Of a stretch of DNA of 64,000 nucleotides, positions 26,338-34,754 are shown one piece after another. Position numbers and translations under genes: made by a program. The number at the start of each line of letters is the position of its first letter. Positions within the stretch are counted from its first letter, which is position 1. The notes under the pieces are model-generated. The model had not been told where the DNA came from, did not search any database, and worked only from the letters and a program-made list of their open reading frames with translations. Origin of the DNA: Croceimicrobium sp963974215 (GTDB lineage Bacteria; Bacteroidota; Bacteroidia; Flavobacteriales; Schleiferiaceae). The DNA is taken from the NCBI GenBank assembly GCA_963974215.1, contig CAXBBL010000003.1, forward strand, positions 62,001 to 126,000. Reading direction: 5' to 3'.

Positions 26338-26622
26338 TTAAACTTTTTGCGCTTGCATGTAATTTACATTCAACCAAGAGCCGGCATTATAGCATTCTAG
26401 ACCTTGGGCGCTTAAAAATTGCTCGGCCATTCCGCTGCGACCACCGCTGGCGCAAACTAGAATTAAGGGCATTGTTAAAGCTTTAACATCGTCGATGCGA
26501 TGGGTAATTTCATCGAGGGGAATATTAACCGACTCGGCTACATTGCCTCCCATAAACTCGCCGCGTGAGCGTACATCTACTACTGTGCCTTTGCCGGCAT
26601 TAATTAGATCTTGAATATTCAT
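26338..26622 (-). CDS. Rhodanese-like domain protein
   Basis: 94 aa, cytoplasmic single rhodanese domain. DVRSRGEF (about 16-23), and active loop CASGGRSG near residue 59 with the nucleophilic Cys and the Arg present. Overlaps the DUF6132 gene by 4 nt, so translationally coupled. Third rhodanese of the window and more divergent from the two at 5.5 kb, which resemble each other more. Confidence 0.92.
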   Translation of the reverse strand: MNIQDLINAGKGTVVDVRSRGEFMGGNVAESVNIPLDEITHRIDDVKALTMPLILVCASGGRSGMAEQFLSAQGLECYNAGSWLNVNYMQAQKV

Positions 26623-26822
26623 TTTTCTTTCTTTTTAGCATCCAACATGCTTAAAGCAATGCCACCCATTAAGGCGCCGTAAAGGCTAGAGTTTAGAGGG
26701 TCTCCCGTTATAGTGCAGCCATCTACACAGCCAATTTGTTGGTAGTAGATATAGCCTGCCAATAAACCTATTGCGGTTCCAATAAAGGCGAATTTGTTGC
26801 TTGTTATGAAGGACTTAATCAT
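26619..26822 (-). CDS. DUF6132 family small membrane protein
   Basis: 67 aa from the ATG at 26822; the longer open frame upstream lies in the divergent promoter region. Two TM helices around FAFIGTAIGLLAGYIYYQQIGC and SLYGALMGGIALSML, separated by the loop GCVDGCTITGDP with two Cys, the DUF6132 signature. Function unknown. Its habitual pairing with rhodaneses suggests sulfur or redox transport. First gene of a three-gene operon, divergent from the hybrid kinase. Confidence 0.8.
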   Translation of the reverse strand: MIKSFITSNKFAFIGTAIGLLAGYIYYQQIGCVDGCTITGDPLNSSLYGALMGGIALSMLDAKKKEK

Positions 26823-26951
26823 TTGTTTTTCTAGACCGCAAAGATGTTGGGATTGTAAATATTGGGCGGTGACATGAATTACGTTCGACTCAGTTTTTTT
26901 CGTCTTTCGCAAATCTACTTTAAAGATTTGGACGTATATAAGCAAAACCAA

Positions 26952-28433
26952 ATGTATATGCCAAAAAAGAAGGGGGTAAAAGTTTGGGGCTTATTGTGGG
27001 TGCTAATGCTGGCATTAGTTACTTTTCAATTGTGGGCCTTAAAAGTGAAATGGCCTTCGCAAAATGTTAATTTAGAGTTTGTTACTCTCTCCTTGTCCTT
27101 ACTATTATTTCTTTTACTGTGGCGAAGTTGGCAGGTGTTAAGTTTGCTGGAAAAGAATTTCACCGAGCCCATTAGTCCAATTTACCGCAGCGTTTGGCCC
27201 CTTTCTAATTTAGTTTCTAGCTGGAATAATCACGCTCGTAGGCAGATGCGTTTGCAGGAAAAATTGATTTCAGAACGCGATGATGCCTTAAATGAAGCCA
27301 AGGGTAAAGCGCGATTTTTGGCCAATATGAGTCATGAAATCAGAACCCCTTTAAACGGCATAAATGGCACCTTGCATTTAATGCGCAATACAGACTTAAG
27401 TAAGGAACAGCTTGATTTAGTAGAAATTAGTGAGCATTCTTCCAACCACTTGCTCAATGTGGTGAATATGATTTTGGATTATTCAAAACTTAATGCGGGT
27501 GGAATGCAGTTGAATGAGGAGCCTCTTAATTTAGAGCAAGAATTACGCTATCTTCTGGAAATGTTTCGCTTTAAAGCGCGGGAAAAAAGTATTCGTTTGA
27601 TTTATAATTTTCGCACTTCAGAAGAAAACTCACCTTGGTACTTTGTAGATAGTATGCGCTTGCAGCAGGTTCTAATTAATCTTTTAAATAATGCCTTAAA
27701 ATTTACCGAAAGGGGAGAGGTAACTCTGGATGTAAAGGTGGAACACTGGCATGAAATGGATTTAGATCGTCTAATGTTTAGCATTAAAGACACGGGCGTG
27801 GGTATCGACAAAGACAATCAGGATAAACTATTCACCGCCTTTGAGCAAGGAGGGGAAGAGGTTACCCGAAAATACGGTGGGACGGGTTTAGGCTTAGCGA
27901 TCTCTCAAGCTTTGGTGCAACTAATGGGCGGTGAGATTCGTCTTGTTTCCGATAAAAATTTAGGTTCTTGTTTTTACTTCACTATTCCTTTGCGCAAGGC
28001 GAAAGCTCCTTTTGCGAGTAAACATAAGAGATGGGATGAAGTAGATTTAAAAGAAGAGGGCTTTAATGTTTTAGTGGCAGAAGATAATGCAGTAAATCAG
28101 CAGGTTGTGAAGCTGATGCTACAACGCTTGCAAGTAGCAGTAACCATAGCTAACAATGGACAGGAGGCTTTGCGTCTTTTTGAAAAAGAGGATTACGATC
28201 TTATTTTAATGGACTTGCAGATGCCGGTGCTAGATGGTTATGCTGCTACCCGTGCTATTCATGCCAGTCCTAAATTTCATGCGAGACCTTTGCCCATTAT
28301 CGCCTTAACCGCAAGTGCTCCTGATGAGGTGAAGAGCAAAGTGCTGGATGCGGGTATGGACGATTTTATTATGAAGCCTTTTAAGCCACAGGATTTGGAA
28401 CTTATTTTGAAACGCTTTAGTAGAAGTATATAA
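26952..28433 (+). CDS. Hybrid sensor histidine kinase/response regulator
   Basis: About 493 aa from the ATG at 26952; the frame is open back to 26862, but that stretch overlaps the likely promoter region. Two TM helices with only a short loop between, so little periplasmic sensing. HisKA H-box NMSHEIRTPLNG, then HATPase_c with N box NLLNNALKF, DTGVGI and GTGLGLAI, then a C-terminal receiver (VAEDNAVNQQ acidic pocket, phospho-Asp in LILMDLQMP, Lys in MKPF). No DNA-binding output, so it must signal through another protein. The next gene on the same strand is a lipoprotein 50 bp away. Confidence 0.93.
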   Translation: MYMPKKKGVKVWGLLWVLMLALVTFQLWALKVKWPSQNVNLEFVTLSLSLLLFLLLWRSWQVLSLLEKNFTEPISPIYRSVWPLSNLVSSWNNHARRQMRLQEKLISERDDALNEAKGKARFLANMSHEIRTPLNGINGTLHLMRNTDLSKEQLDLVEISEHSSNHLLNVVNMILDYSKLNAGGMQLNEEPLNLEQELRYLLEMFRFKAREKSIRLIYNFRTSEENSPWYFVDSMRLQQVLINLLNNALKFTERGEVTLDVKVEHWHEMDLDRLMFSIKDTGVGIDKDNQDKLFTAFEQGGEEVTRKYGGTGLGLAISQALVQLMGGEIRLVSDKNLGSCFYFTIPLRKAKAPFASKHKRWDEVDLKEEGFNVLVAEDNAVNQQVVKLMLQRLQVAVTIANNGQEALRLFEKEDYDLILMDLQMPVLDGYAATRAIHASPKFHARPLPIIALTASAPDEVKSKVLDAGMDDFIMKPFKPQDLELILKRFSRSI

Positions 28434-28483
28434 ATGAATTCTGCTTTATGCCTAAAGATGCTAAGTTTGTAAAAAATACCAGC

Positions 28484-29758
28484 ATGCGTAAACTAGCCTT
28501 TTTCCTTTTCCCTTTAGCAATTATAGCTTGTAAAAATGATGCACCGACCACCGAGACCGAGACCGCAGCGCAGCAAAGTTCTGCGGGTATTAGTGTTCCT
28601 GAGGGTTTTAAGGCGGAAATTTATGCCGATAACTTAGGTTCGGGAAGGCATTTGGCCATTGGAAAAGCGGGTGATATTTATGCTCGATTAGCGGTAGCTG
28701 AAAAAGGAAAATCCATTGTAGCCATGCGCGATACCAATGCAGACGGTAAGGTGGATGTTACCGAGTATTTTGAAGAAATTGCCGGCGGCACAGGCATCAA
28801 GGTGCACAATAATTACTTGTATTTTAGTACGAACGAACAGGTTTTTCGTCGCGCCTTTAAGGGTAATGAATTGGTTCCTTCCGGCGAACGCGAATTGGTT
28901 TTAACCTTGCCGAGTCAAAATCAGCATGCCGCCAAACCATTGGCTTTTGATGGGCAAGATAGTATGTATGTAACCATTGGCGCACCTTCTAATGCTTGTC
29001 AAGATCCCGATCGTCAGCCAGGAGTATTCGGTCAAGACCCCTGTCCGCTTTTGGAAACATCGGGAGGAATTTGGAAATTTAGTGCCAGTACCTTAAACCA
29101 AACTTTCGCCGATGGAAAGCGCTACGCTACGGGCATAAGACATGCGGTGGGAATCACTTATAATACCAAAGATCAAAAGCTCTACGCTATGCAGCATGGG
29201 CGAGACCAATTGCATGAATTTTGGCCAGACATGTACAGTGAAAAAGAAAGTTCGGAGCAACCTGGGGAAGAGTTTTTGAGAATAGAGCCCGATTCTGATT
29301 TCGGCTGGCCCTATTGCTATTTCGATTGGAAGAAACGCACTAAATTACTCAATCCCGAATATGGTGGTAATAGCGATAGCATTGGTCGCTGCGTAGGTGT
29401 TGATTATCCTTTGTTGGCTTTTCCAGGACACTGGGCGCCCAATGCGCTTGAGTTTTACCTAGGCAATCAATTTCCAGTAAGCTATAAGGGAGGTGCTTTT
29501 ATCGCCTTTCACGGCAGTTGGAATCGGGCGCCCTTTCCACAGCAAGGCTACCGGGTGGTCTTTGTGCCTTTCTCAGGTAATGACCCGATAAGTGGGTATA
29601 CCAGTTTTGCCACGGGTTTTGCGGGTGTAAGTGACGATCCGAGTTCGCCGGCAGATGCGAAGTACCGCCCCTGCGGTTTAGCGGTAGATAAAGCGGGAGC
29701 ACTATACATTATTGATTCGCAAAAAGGTAGAGTGTGGCGAATTACTTACACAGGTTAA
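28484..29758 (+). CDS. L-sorbosone/glucose dehydrogenase-like lipoprotein
   Basis: 424 aa from the ATG at 28484 (MRKLAFFLFPLAIIAC). An upstream in-frame ATG at 28448 would precede the lipoprotein signal with a charged leader, so it is less likely. Lipobox IIAC. The mature protein is a six-bladed beta-propeller of the soluble PQQ glucose/sorbosone dehydrogenase type: GFKAEIYADNL start, HAAKPLAFDGQDSMYVTIG, TGIRHAVGI, FGWPYCYFDW and IAFHGSWNR. PQQ binding is not assured; many relatives have unknown substrates. Ends 4 nt into the convergent Nramp gene. Confidence 0.85.
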   Translation: MRKLAFFLFPLAIIACKNDAPTTETETAAQQSSAGISVPEGFKAEIYADNLGSGRHLAIGKAGDIYARLAVAEKGKSIVAMRDTNADGKVDVTEYFEEIAGGTGIKVHNNYLYFSTNEQVFRRAFKGNELVPSGERELVLTLPSQNQHAAKPLAFDGQDSMYVTIGAPSNACQDPDRQPGVFGQDPCPLLETSGGIWKFSASTLNQTFADGKRYATGIRHAVGITYNTKDQKLYAMQHGRDQLHEFWPDMYSEKESSEQPGEEFLRIEPDSDFGWPYCYFDWKKRTKLLNPEYGGNSDSIGRCVGVDYPLLAFPGHWAPNALEFYLGNQFPVSYKGGAFIAFHGSWNRAPFPQQGYRVVFVPFSGNDPISGYTSFATGFAGVSDDPSSPADAKYRPCGLAVDKAGALYIIDSQKGRVWRITYTG

Positions 29759-31008
29759 AAGGATCTAAAAAATAGATAAATTAAACTGAAGGCACTGAGA
29801 AATACAATGCCGGCATAGCTTAAGATTTGCATCACTAATTTGGGTCGGGCCGCCTCTTCGGGCAGATTACTCACCAATTGGAAGTTTACGATAGCGATGA
29901 TGGGTGCAATCACAAAGCTTATACTGGTAGCAATATCTACGAGCGATTTAAGCGAGGAGCCAAAGAAATAATAAATTGCTAAAGCGCCGCCTCCTATCAC
30001 CAATAAGAGGAAAGAGTAAAGCTTGGAATTGGCCTGACTAAGACCTTCCTTATTTTGCAGAAGTACAATTACTCGTCTTCCTGCGCGGGCATATCCGTCA
30101 AATACTGCAATGCAGGTGCCAAACATAATGCTAAAAGCAGATGCGGCAATAAGAAGTTCGCTCCAATCGCCAATGTTTTCGGTGTATAAGGAAATGATGT
30201 CATTGGCAAAGCCCGCCGAGCTGGCAGACAAGCTTTGTCCCGTTCCGTAGACTAAAAAGGCGCCTAAAACTAAAAAGCAAGGCGCCAAAAAAGCACTCAA
30301 CCAATAGCCAAATCTAAACTCGTTAAGGGTTTCTTTTAAACTAGGACGGTAGCCGCTTTCTTTAGCGCGGGCAATGGTCCATAAACTAGACCAAGCCGAT
30401 AAGTCTACTGCAGTGGGCATCCAGCCCATTAAAGCGATTAAAAACAGAAACCCAGGCCCAGAAGGATCGAGAACCTCCGTGCTAAAGAAGCTAAAGTCGC
30501 TACTTTTCGGTCCTTGCCATATGCTTATAAAAAAGGCACTAAGGGTAGAAATTAAAAGCACGGAGCCGATTACTTTTATCAGCCGGTCGAGGATTTTATA
30601 ACGACCAATAAGTAAGATCGCGATGCACAGAATAAAGACTAAGGCGGTGGTGATTTTAATACTAAAGAGTTTTTCTAAGCCAAAAAGTTGATGCATAAAG
30701 CCCGCAGTTACTGCTCCCACGGCAGCACTTACAAAAAACATCGAGGCCACTGTGATCCCTATATAAAGCCAAAGCATCCAGAGACCTTTGCGCTTATAGC
30801 CATCAATTAGCGATTCACCGGTAGCGCAGGCATAGCGTGCTCCGTATTCGAAGAAGGGGTACTTTAAAACATTGGCTAAAATTACGGCCCATAAAAGCCC
30901 AAAGCCATAATCTGCTCCAGCACGGGTACTTTGCACCAAGTGGCTTACTCCAATGGCGGTGCTAGCAAAAAGAATTCCTGGACCAAGGGATTTTAAGAAT
31001 TTGTTCAT
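29755..31008 (-). CDS. Nramp-related divalent-metal transporter, non-canonical
   Basis: 417 aa, 11 hydrophobic segments, Nramp fold by overall pattern: the GPGILFAS...AGADYG opening, ANVLKYPFFEYGARYA, and the TM6 region LMGWMPTAVDLSAWSS. Canonical Nramps bind Mn/Fe with DPGN in TM1 and a Met-Pro-His triad in TM6. Here the TM1 positions read GVSH and the TM6 His is Thr. It thus belongs to the divergent Nramp-related group, and the transported ion or mechanism may differ. Upstream lies a degenerate repeat terminus. Confidence 0.85.
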   Translation of the reverse strand: MNKFLKSLGPGILFASTAIGVSHLVQSTRAGADYGFGLLWAVILANVLKYPFFEYGARYACATGESLIDGYKRKGLWMLWLYIGITVASMFFVSAAVGAVTAGFMHQLFGLEKLFSIKITTALVFILCIAILLIGRYKILDRLIKVIGSVLLISTLSAFFISIWQGPKSSDFSFFSTEVLDPSGPGFLFLIALMGWMPTAVDLSAWSSLWTIARAKESGYRPSLKETLNEFRFGYWLSAFLAPCFLVLGAFLVYGTGQSLSASSAGFANDIISLYTENIGDWSELLIAASAFSIMFGTCIAVFDGYARAGRRVIVLLQNKEGLSQANSKLYSFLLLVIGGGALAIYYFFGSSLKSLVDIATSISFVIAPIIAIVNFQLVSNLPEEAARPKLVMQILSYAGIVFLSAFSLIYLFFRSF

Positions 31009-31043
31009 CTTGTAAATTAACGAAGGAGTAAATATAAATCTGC

Positions 31044-31078
31044 GGCTATAATTTTAGGCCAAACTCAGGTTATAAGGG
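31044..31078 (-). repeat. Terminus of the MITE-like repeat
   Basis: CTATAATTTTAGGCC...AACTCAGGTT resembles the right end of copy C. It lies just upstream of the promoter of the SDR-type threonine dehydrogenase. Confidence 0.4.
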
Positions 31079-31092
31079 ACCAAATAAGTGAA

Positions 31093-31100
31093 TATATTTG
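31093..31100 (+). promoter_or_regulatory. Bacteroidota -7 promoter element
   Basis: TATATTTG, exact match to TAnnTTTG, 21 bp before the ATG at 31122. Confidence 0.6.
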
Positions 31101-31121
31101 CCCTCTCTCAAAAAATGCAAG

Positions 31122-32060
31122 ATGTCTGAAAAAATTTTAGTTCTCGGCTCATCCGGCCAGATTGGTACCGACTTAGTTGAAACCCTGCGTGACAATTACG
31201 GAGCGGATAATGTAATCGCTTCCGATCTACGTCAGCCCTCAGCCGAGCGCCTTGCCCAAGGCCCTTTTGAAACCCTCAATGCCCTGGATGCCAAGGCCGC
31301 TTTCGACATTATTAAGAAGCACAATGTTACCCAAGTTTATCATTTAGTAGCCATGCTTTCGGCCACCGCCGAAAAAATGCCCTTGAAAGGTTGGGATCTC
31401 AATATGCAAAGCCTTTTCAATTTCTTGGAAATGGCGCGCGAAAAGCATTTTAATAAAATGTACTGGCCTAGTTCTATCGCCGCTTTTGGCCCTAATACTC
31501 CCCGTGACAATACCCCGCAATTAACGGTTATGGACCCTGGTACAGTTTATGGCATCAGCAAACTAGCTGGCGAACTATGGTGCGAATATTATTTTAAAAA
31601 ATATGGAGTCGATACCCGTGGCTTGCGTTATCCTGGACTAATCTCCTATAAAACAGAGCCTGGTGGTGGTACGACCGATTATGCGGTTGATATTTTCCAC
31701 AAGGCAGCGAAAGATCAAGATTACACCTGCTATTTAGGGGCCGATTCTAGTTTACCCATGATGTATATGCCCGACGCTATAAAGGCGACAATCGGCATAA
31801 TGGAAGCGCCCGCCGAGCAAGTTAAAATTAGAACCTCTTATAATGTAGGCGCTTTTAGCTTTAATCCTGAAGAATTGGCGGCCGCGATTCGCAGGGAAAA
31901 GCCTAATTTTAAGATGGATTATAATATAGATTCTCGCAATGAAATTGCTAAAGGCTGGCCTTCCAGTATCGACGATTCGGTAGCGCGCGAGCATTGGAAT
32001 TGGCAACCCGACTTTAGTCTAGAGGCAATGGTCAAGGATATGTTGAAAAATTTGGCGTAA
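31122..32060 (+). CDS. L-threonine 3-dehydrogenase, SDR type
   Basis: 312 aa from the ATG at 31122; an in-frame TTG at 31098 overlaps the -7 element and is rejected. Extended SDR fold: LVLGSSGQIGTDLV dinucleotide loop, SDLR after the second strand (NAD preference), catalytic YGISKLAGE, and the TDH-type signature GLISYKTEPGGGTTDYAV. Oxidises L-threonine to 2-amino-3-ketobutyrate in threonine degradation. The glycine C-acetyltransferase partner gene is not in the window. Cytosolic, monocistronic. Confidence 0.9.
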   Translation: MSEKILVLGSSGQIGTDLVETLRDNYGADNVIASDLRQPSAERLAQGPFETLNALDAKAAFDIIKKHNVTQVYHLVAMLSATAEKMPLKGWDLNMQSLFNFLEMAREKHFNKMYWPSSIAAFGPNTPRDNTPQLTVMDPGTVYGISKLAGELWCEYYFKKYGVDTRGLRYPGLISYKTEPGGGTTDYAVDIFHKAAKDQDYTCYLGADSSLPMMYMPDAIKATIGIMEAPAEQVKIRTSYNVGAFSFNPEELAAAIRREKPNFKMDYNIDSRNEIAKGWPSSIDDSVAREHWNWQPDFSLEAMVKDMLKNLA

Positions 32061-32115
32061 AAACTTAAGGGCTTTTTAGAGTTTAGGGTAGCTGGTATAT
32101 TACTATGAACTCACC

Positions 32116-32616
32116 TTATTTACTCAAATAAATATCCAATCTTAAATTAACAGAACCCCCCATGGTATCGGCAGAGTAGTCCGTGCTTACCATCATGCTG
32201 TTGGCCGTTCTATTGCTTACCTGGTAAGTGGTTAAGCCGTTTTCGGGGTCATCAATGCTGAAGCTAGTTTCGTTGATAACATCAAAGCTTCCTCCGCCTG
32301 AAACATTTATGGGATACTGATTGGTTTGTCCAAAAATTGTTACCTCCATCGTGCTGTTTACTAAGTAAGTGGAAGTAGTGGTATTAGATTCAAATAAGTA
32401 GGACCCACTGGTGTTTTTTCCCGTACCCTGCAGGGGGATGTTCCCAATATTGGTGCTTATGGTGCCATCGTAATCGGCCCGACTTACTTCAAAGCTGCCC
32501 TTTAAGAAGCTGGCTAAACTAGCGGCAGTGTTGGTGTTAGTGTCATCATCTTTCTTACAAGAAGAGAGGAGGCTTAGGGAAAGGACTAATAATCCTAATC
32601 GAAAGGCAGTTTTCAT
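32116..32616 (-). CDS. Lipoprotein, tandem paralogue 1
   Basis: 166 aa; lipoprotein signal with lipobox LSSC followed by KKDDD. Mature part beta-rich: FLKGSFEVSRADYDGTIS, ENGLTTYQVSNRTANSMMVS, reminiscent of lipocalin-like lipoproteins, but no family recognised. Its neighbour at 32704 is clearly paralogous along the whole length (shared FLKG.F..R.DY.G, ETSFSI.D, TYEVS/TYQVS-RT.NSM). Facing the periplasm or cell surface; function unknown. Confidence 0.8.
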   Translation of the reverse strand: MKTAFRLGLLVLSLSLLSSCKKDDDTNTNTAASLASFLKGSFEVSRADYDGTISTNIGNIPLQGTGKNTSGSYLFESNTTTSTYLVNSTMEVTIFGQTNQYPINVSGGGSFDVINETSFSIDDPENGLTTYQVSNRTANSMMVSTDYSADTMGGSVNLRLDIYLSK

Positions 32617-32641
32617 GATGGGAAATATTAAGGCAGTTTAT

Positions 32642-32700
32642 GAAGCTGAGCCCGATGTAAAATTAGGCCTTAGGCTTCTTGTAAATACTTATGGGCTTTG
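32642..32700 (+). repeat. Half-copy of the MITE-like repeat
   Basis: GCTGAGCCCGATGTAAAATT...GGCTTCTTGTAAATA aligns with the left half of the fragment at 34533. It lies between the two paralogous lipoprotein genes. Confidence 0.6.
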
Positions 32701-32703
32701 TAA

Positions 32704-33192
32704 CTAGTCTTTTGTTAAATATAAATTTAAAACTAAGCTTGCATTGCCGCCTAGTGTATCTAGGTCGTAGCCCCTACTAAGCACCATGCTATTTTCAGTC
32801 CTGGAGCTAACCTCATAAGTAGTGGAGCCAGTAATTGCATCATTTATACTAAAGCTAGTTTCATCTAGGATTTGAAAGGTTCCTGCTCCGCCAAAGTACA
32901 GGGGATAACTATCTGAACCTACTTCCATATTAGTACTTAATAGGTAGGTGGTGGTTTTGGTAAAAGACTCAAAAAGAAAAGAACCACTAGTACTGGTGCC
33001 AGTTCCATTAGCTGGCACGGTGCCTAAAGCAGTGCTTAAACTTCCATTGTAGTCTGTGCGTGTAATGTTGAAGTTACCTTTTAAAAAGGTCGATAATGTC
33101 GGCGTCGTATCATTGCTGTCCTCTTCTTTTTTACAAAATGATAATAAGCTGATGGATAGAATTAAAAGGCCTAAACGAGTTACAGTTTTCAT
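32704..33192 (-). CDS. Lipoprotein, tandem paralogue 2
   Basis: 162 aa; lipoprotein signal ending LLSFCKK, an unusual lipobox with Ser-Phe at -2/-1 (typical Ala/Gly/Ser at -1), though the KKEED tail and the clear signal of its paralogue support lipidation. Same domain as the product of 32116-32616. Separated from it by a repeat fragment, which may have arrived after duplication. Confidence 0.78.
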   Translation of the reverse strand: MKTVTRLGLLILSISLLSFCKKEEDSNDTTPTLSTFLKGNFNITRTDYNGSLSTALGTVPANGTGTSTSGSFLFESFTKTTTYLLSTNMEVGSDSYPLYFGGAGTFQILDETSFSINDAITGSTTYEVSSRTENSMVLSRGYDLDTLGGNASLVLNLYLTKD

Positions 33193-33221
33193 AAAAAAAT
33201 TTGTAGCGCCAAGATACTTAA

Positions 33222-34505
33222 TCAGACGATTGTTCCTCCTTTTTTAAATTCCAAAACAGTAATTTCTGGCCAAATACCAACTCTACCTGGGAAAGCTAAA
33301 AAACCAAAACCGCGATTTACGTACAGATATTTCCCCATTTCTTCGTATAAACCTGCCCATTTGGGATAGCGATATTTTACTGGACTCCATTTAATCCAGC
33401 CCGGAATTTCGATGCCAAATTGCATTCCATGGGTATGTCCACTTAAGGTAAGCGACATTTTCTTGGGGTAATTCTTTACCACTGCATCAAAATGCGAGGG
33501 ATCATGCGAAAGCAGCACGTGAAAGTCATTCGCGCTGGTATCGGCCGTCGCTTTATCTAAATCGCCATGTTGCACAAAACCACCTGTTCCCCAGTTCTCT
33601 ACGCCTACTAAACGGAAGCTTTCTCCGTCTTTTTCAATCAAGCGATTTTCATTGCGTAAAAGGTCGAAACCAATTTCTTGGTGGGTGCGGTAAAGCTTCT
33701 GCATATTGGCCTCTTTCGCTTCCGCAGATGGCCAAGTAATATAATCGCCGTAATCGTGGTTACCCAAGATGGAATACTTACCCATTGGCGCTTTTAGCTT
33801 AGAAAAAACCTGCTTCCAAGGTTCCATCTCGTCCGCTGTATTGTTTACTAAGTCGCCCGTGAAAACAATCATATCACTTTCCTGTTCATTTATCAGGTCG
33901 ATACCATACGCGATCTTCTCGGCATTGTCGAAGCTACCACTGTGCACATCCGAAATTTGTGTGAGGGTAAATCCTTCAAAAGCCGCCGGTAAATCGGGGA
34001 AGTAAAGGGTTTTCCTGAGAACTTTATAATTGTACTTGCCTTTGATAACACCGTAGAGAATTCCCGCAAAGGGAATTACCGCTATTCCGAGAGCAATCTG
34101 ACTGACAAACTTCCGGCGCGAAGGGAGGAAAGTGTCGGAATCGGAACCCGAAAACTGTCCTGCAACGCCTACTAACATGCGGGTCACATCTTCCGTAAGG
34201 AGGAAAAGGCTTATTATTAATTTGGGAACAAATAAGAGTACGAAGCTGGCCATTACCACTTTAAAAACAGGGTTTTGCGGACCAGAACTACGGTCGAAAT
34301 TTAAAATGGTATAGAGTACCAAAATTAGAAAGATAACCGAAACAATCCAGTAGCCGTAACGAATCCAAACTTGGTCGCGCGACAAGGTTTTAAAAGCTTG
34401 ATAGGCGTAAATGTCTACCAGACTAAGTAAAACGAGGGGTAATAAGATTCTGAATAACACGTGTTGATTTTTAGGAATAAACCGCTTGCTGCGGAAATTG
34501 TGCAC
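33222..34505 (-). CDS. Membrane-anchored metallophosphoesterase (YaeI-like)
   Basis: 427 aa. The N-terminal 150 residues carry four TM helices; the C-terminal domain is a calcineurin-type phosphoesterase: QISDVHSG (Asp-x-His), VFTGDLVNN, ILGNHDYGDY (Asn-His-Asp), LLSHDP and LSGHTHGMQFG. This is the layout of bacterial YaeI/YkuE-like enzymes that act on lipid-linked phosphate or phospholipid derivatives. A two-metal centre is complete. Its start is 27 bp from repeat copy D. Confidence 0.9.
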   Translation of the reverse strand: MHNFRSKRFIPKNQHVLFRILLPLVLLSLVDIYAYQAFKTLSRDQVWIRYGYWIVSVIFLILVLYTILNFDRSSGPQNPVFKVVMASFVLLFVPKLIISLFLLTEDVTRMLVGVAGQFSGSDSDTFLPSRRKFVSQIALGIAVIPFAGILYGVIKGKYNYKVLRKTLYFPDLPAAFEGFTLTQISDVHSGSFDNAEKIAYGIDLINEQESDMIVFTGDLVNNTADEMEPWKQVFSKLKAPMGKYSILGNHDYGDYITWPSAEAKEANMQKLYRTHQEIGFDLLRNENRLIEKDGESFRLVGVENWGTGGFVQHGDLDKATADTSANDFHVLLSHDPSHFDAVVKNYPKKMSLTLSGHTHGMQFGIEIPGWIKWSPVKYRYPKWAGLYEEMGKYLYVNRGFGFLAFPGRVGIWPEITVLEFKKGGTIV

Positions 34506-34532
34506 GACGGCGAAATTAAAGTATTAATCTTT

Positions 34533-34610
34533 AAACCTGAGTTCGACGTAAAATTAGGCCTCAGACTTCTTATAAATAGTGGGTTTTAGGGTAGATAGCT
34601 TTTGCAATGG
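34533..34610 (+). repeat. Half-copy of the MITE-like repeat (copy D)
   Basis: AAACCTGAGTTCGACGTAAA...GGCCTCAGAC...TTATAAATAGTGGG matches the left end and first block of copies A/C; beyond about 34610 similarity fades. Confidence 0.65.
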
Positions 34611-34754
34611 GCGAGATGGTATTTGAAATGGCAGAATTAAATCAAGCAGATAAGCAGAGTATTTATGGACCGTAGTATTCTCAGTGCTATTTAAGCTATT
34701 CATCCCTTTCTCGATAGCTTATTAATCTTATTTTCGTGCTTCATAAAAAAGTCT

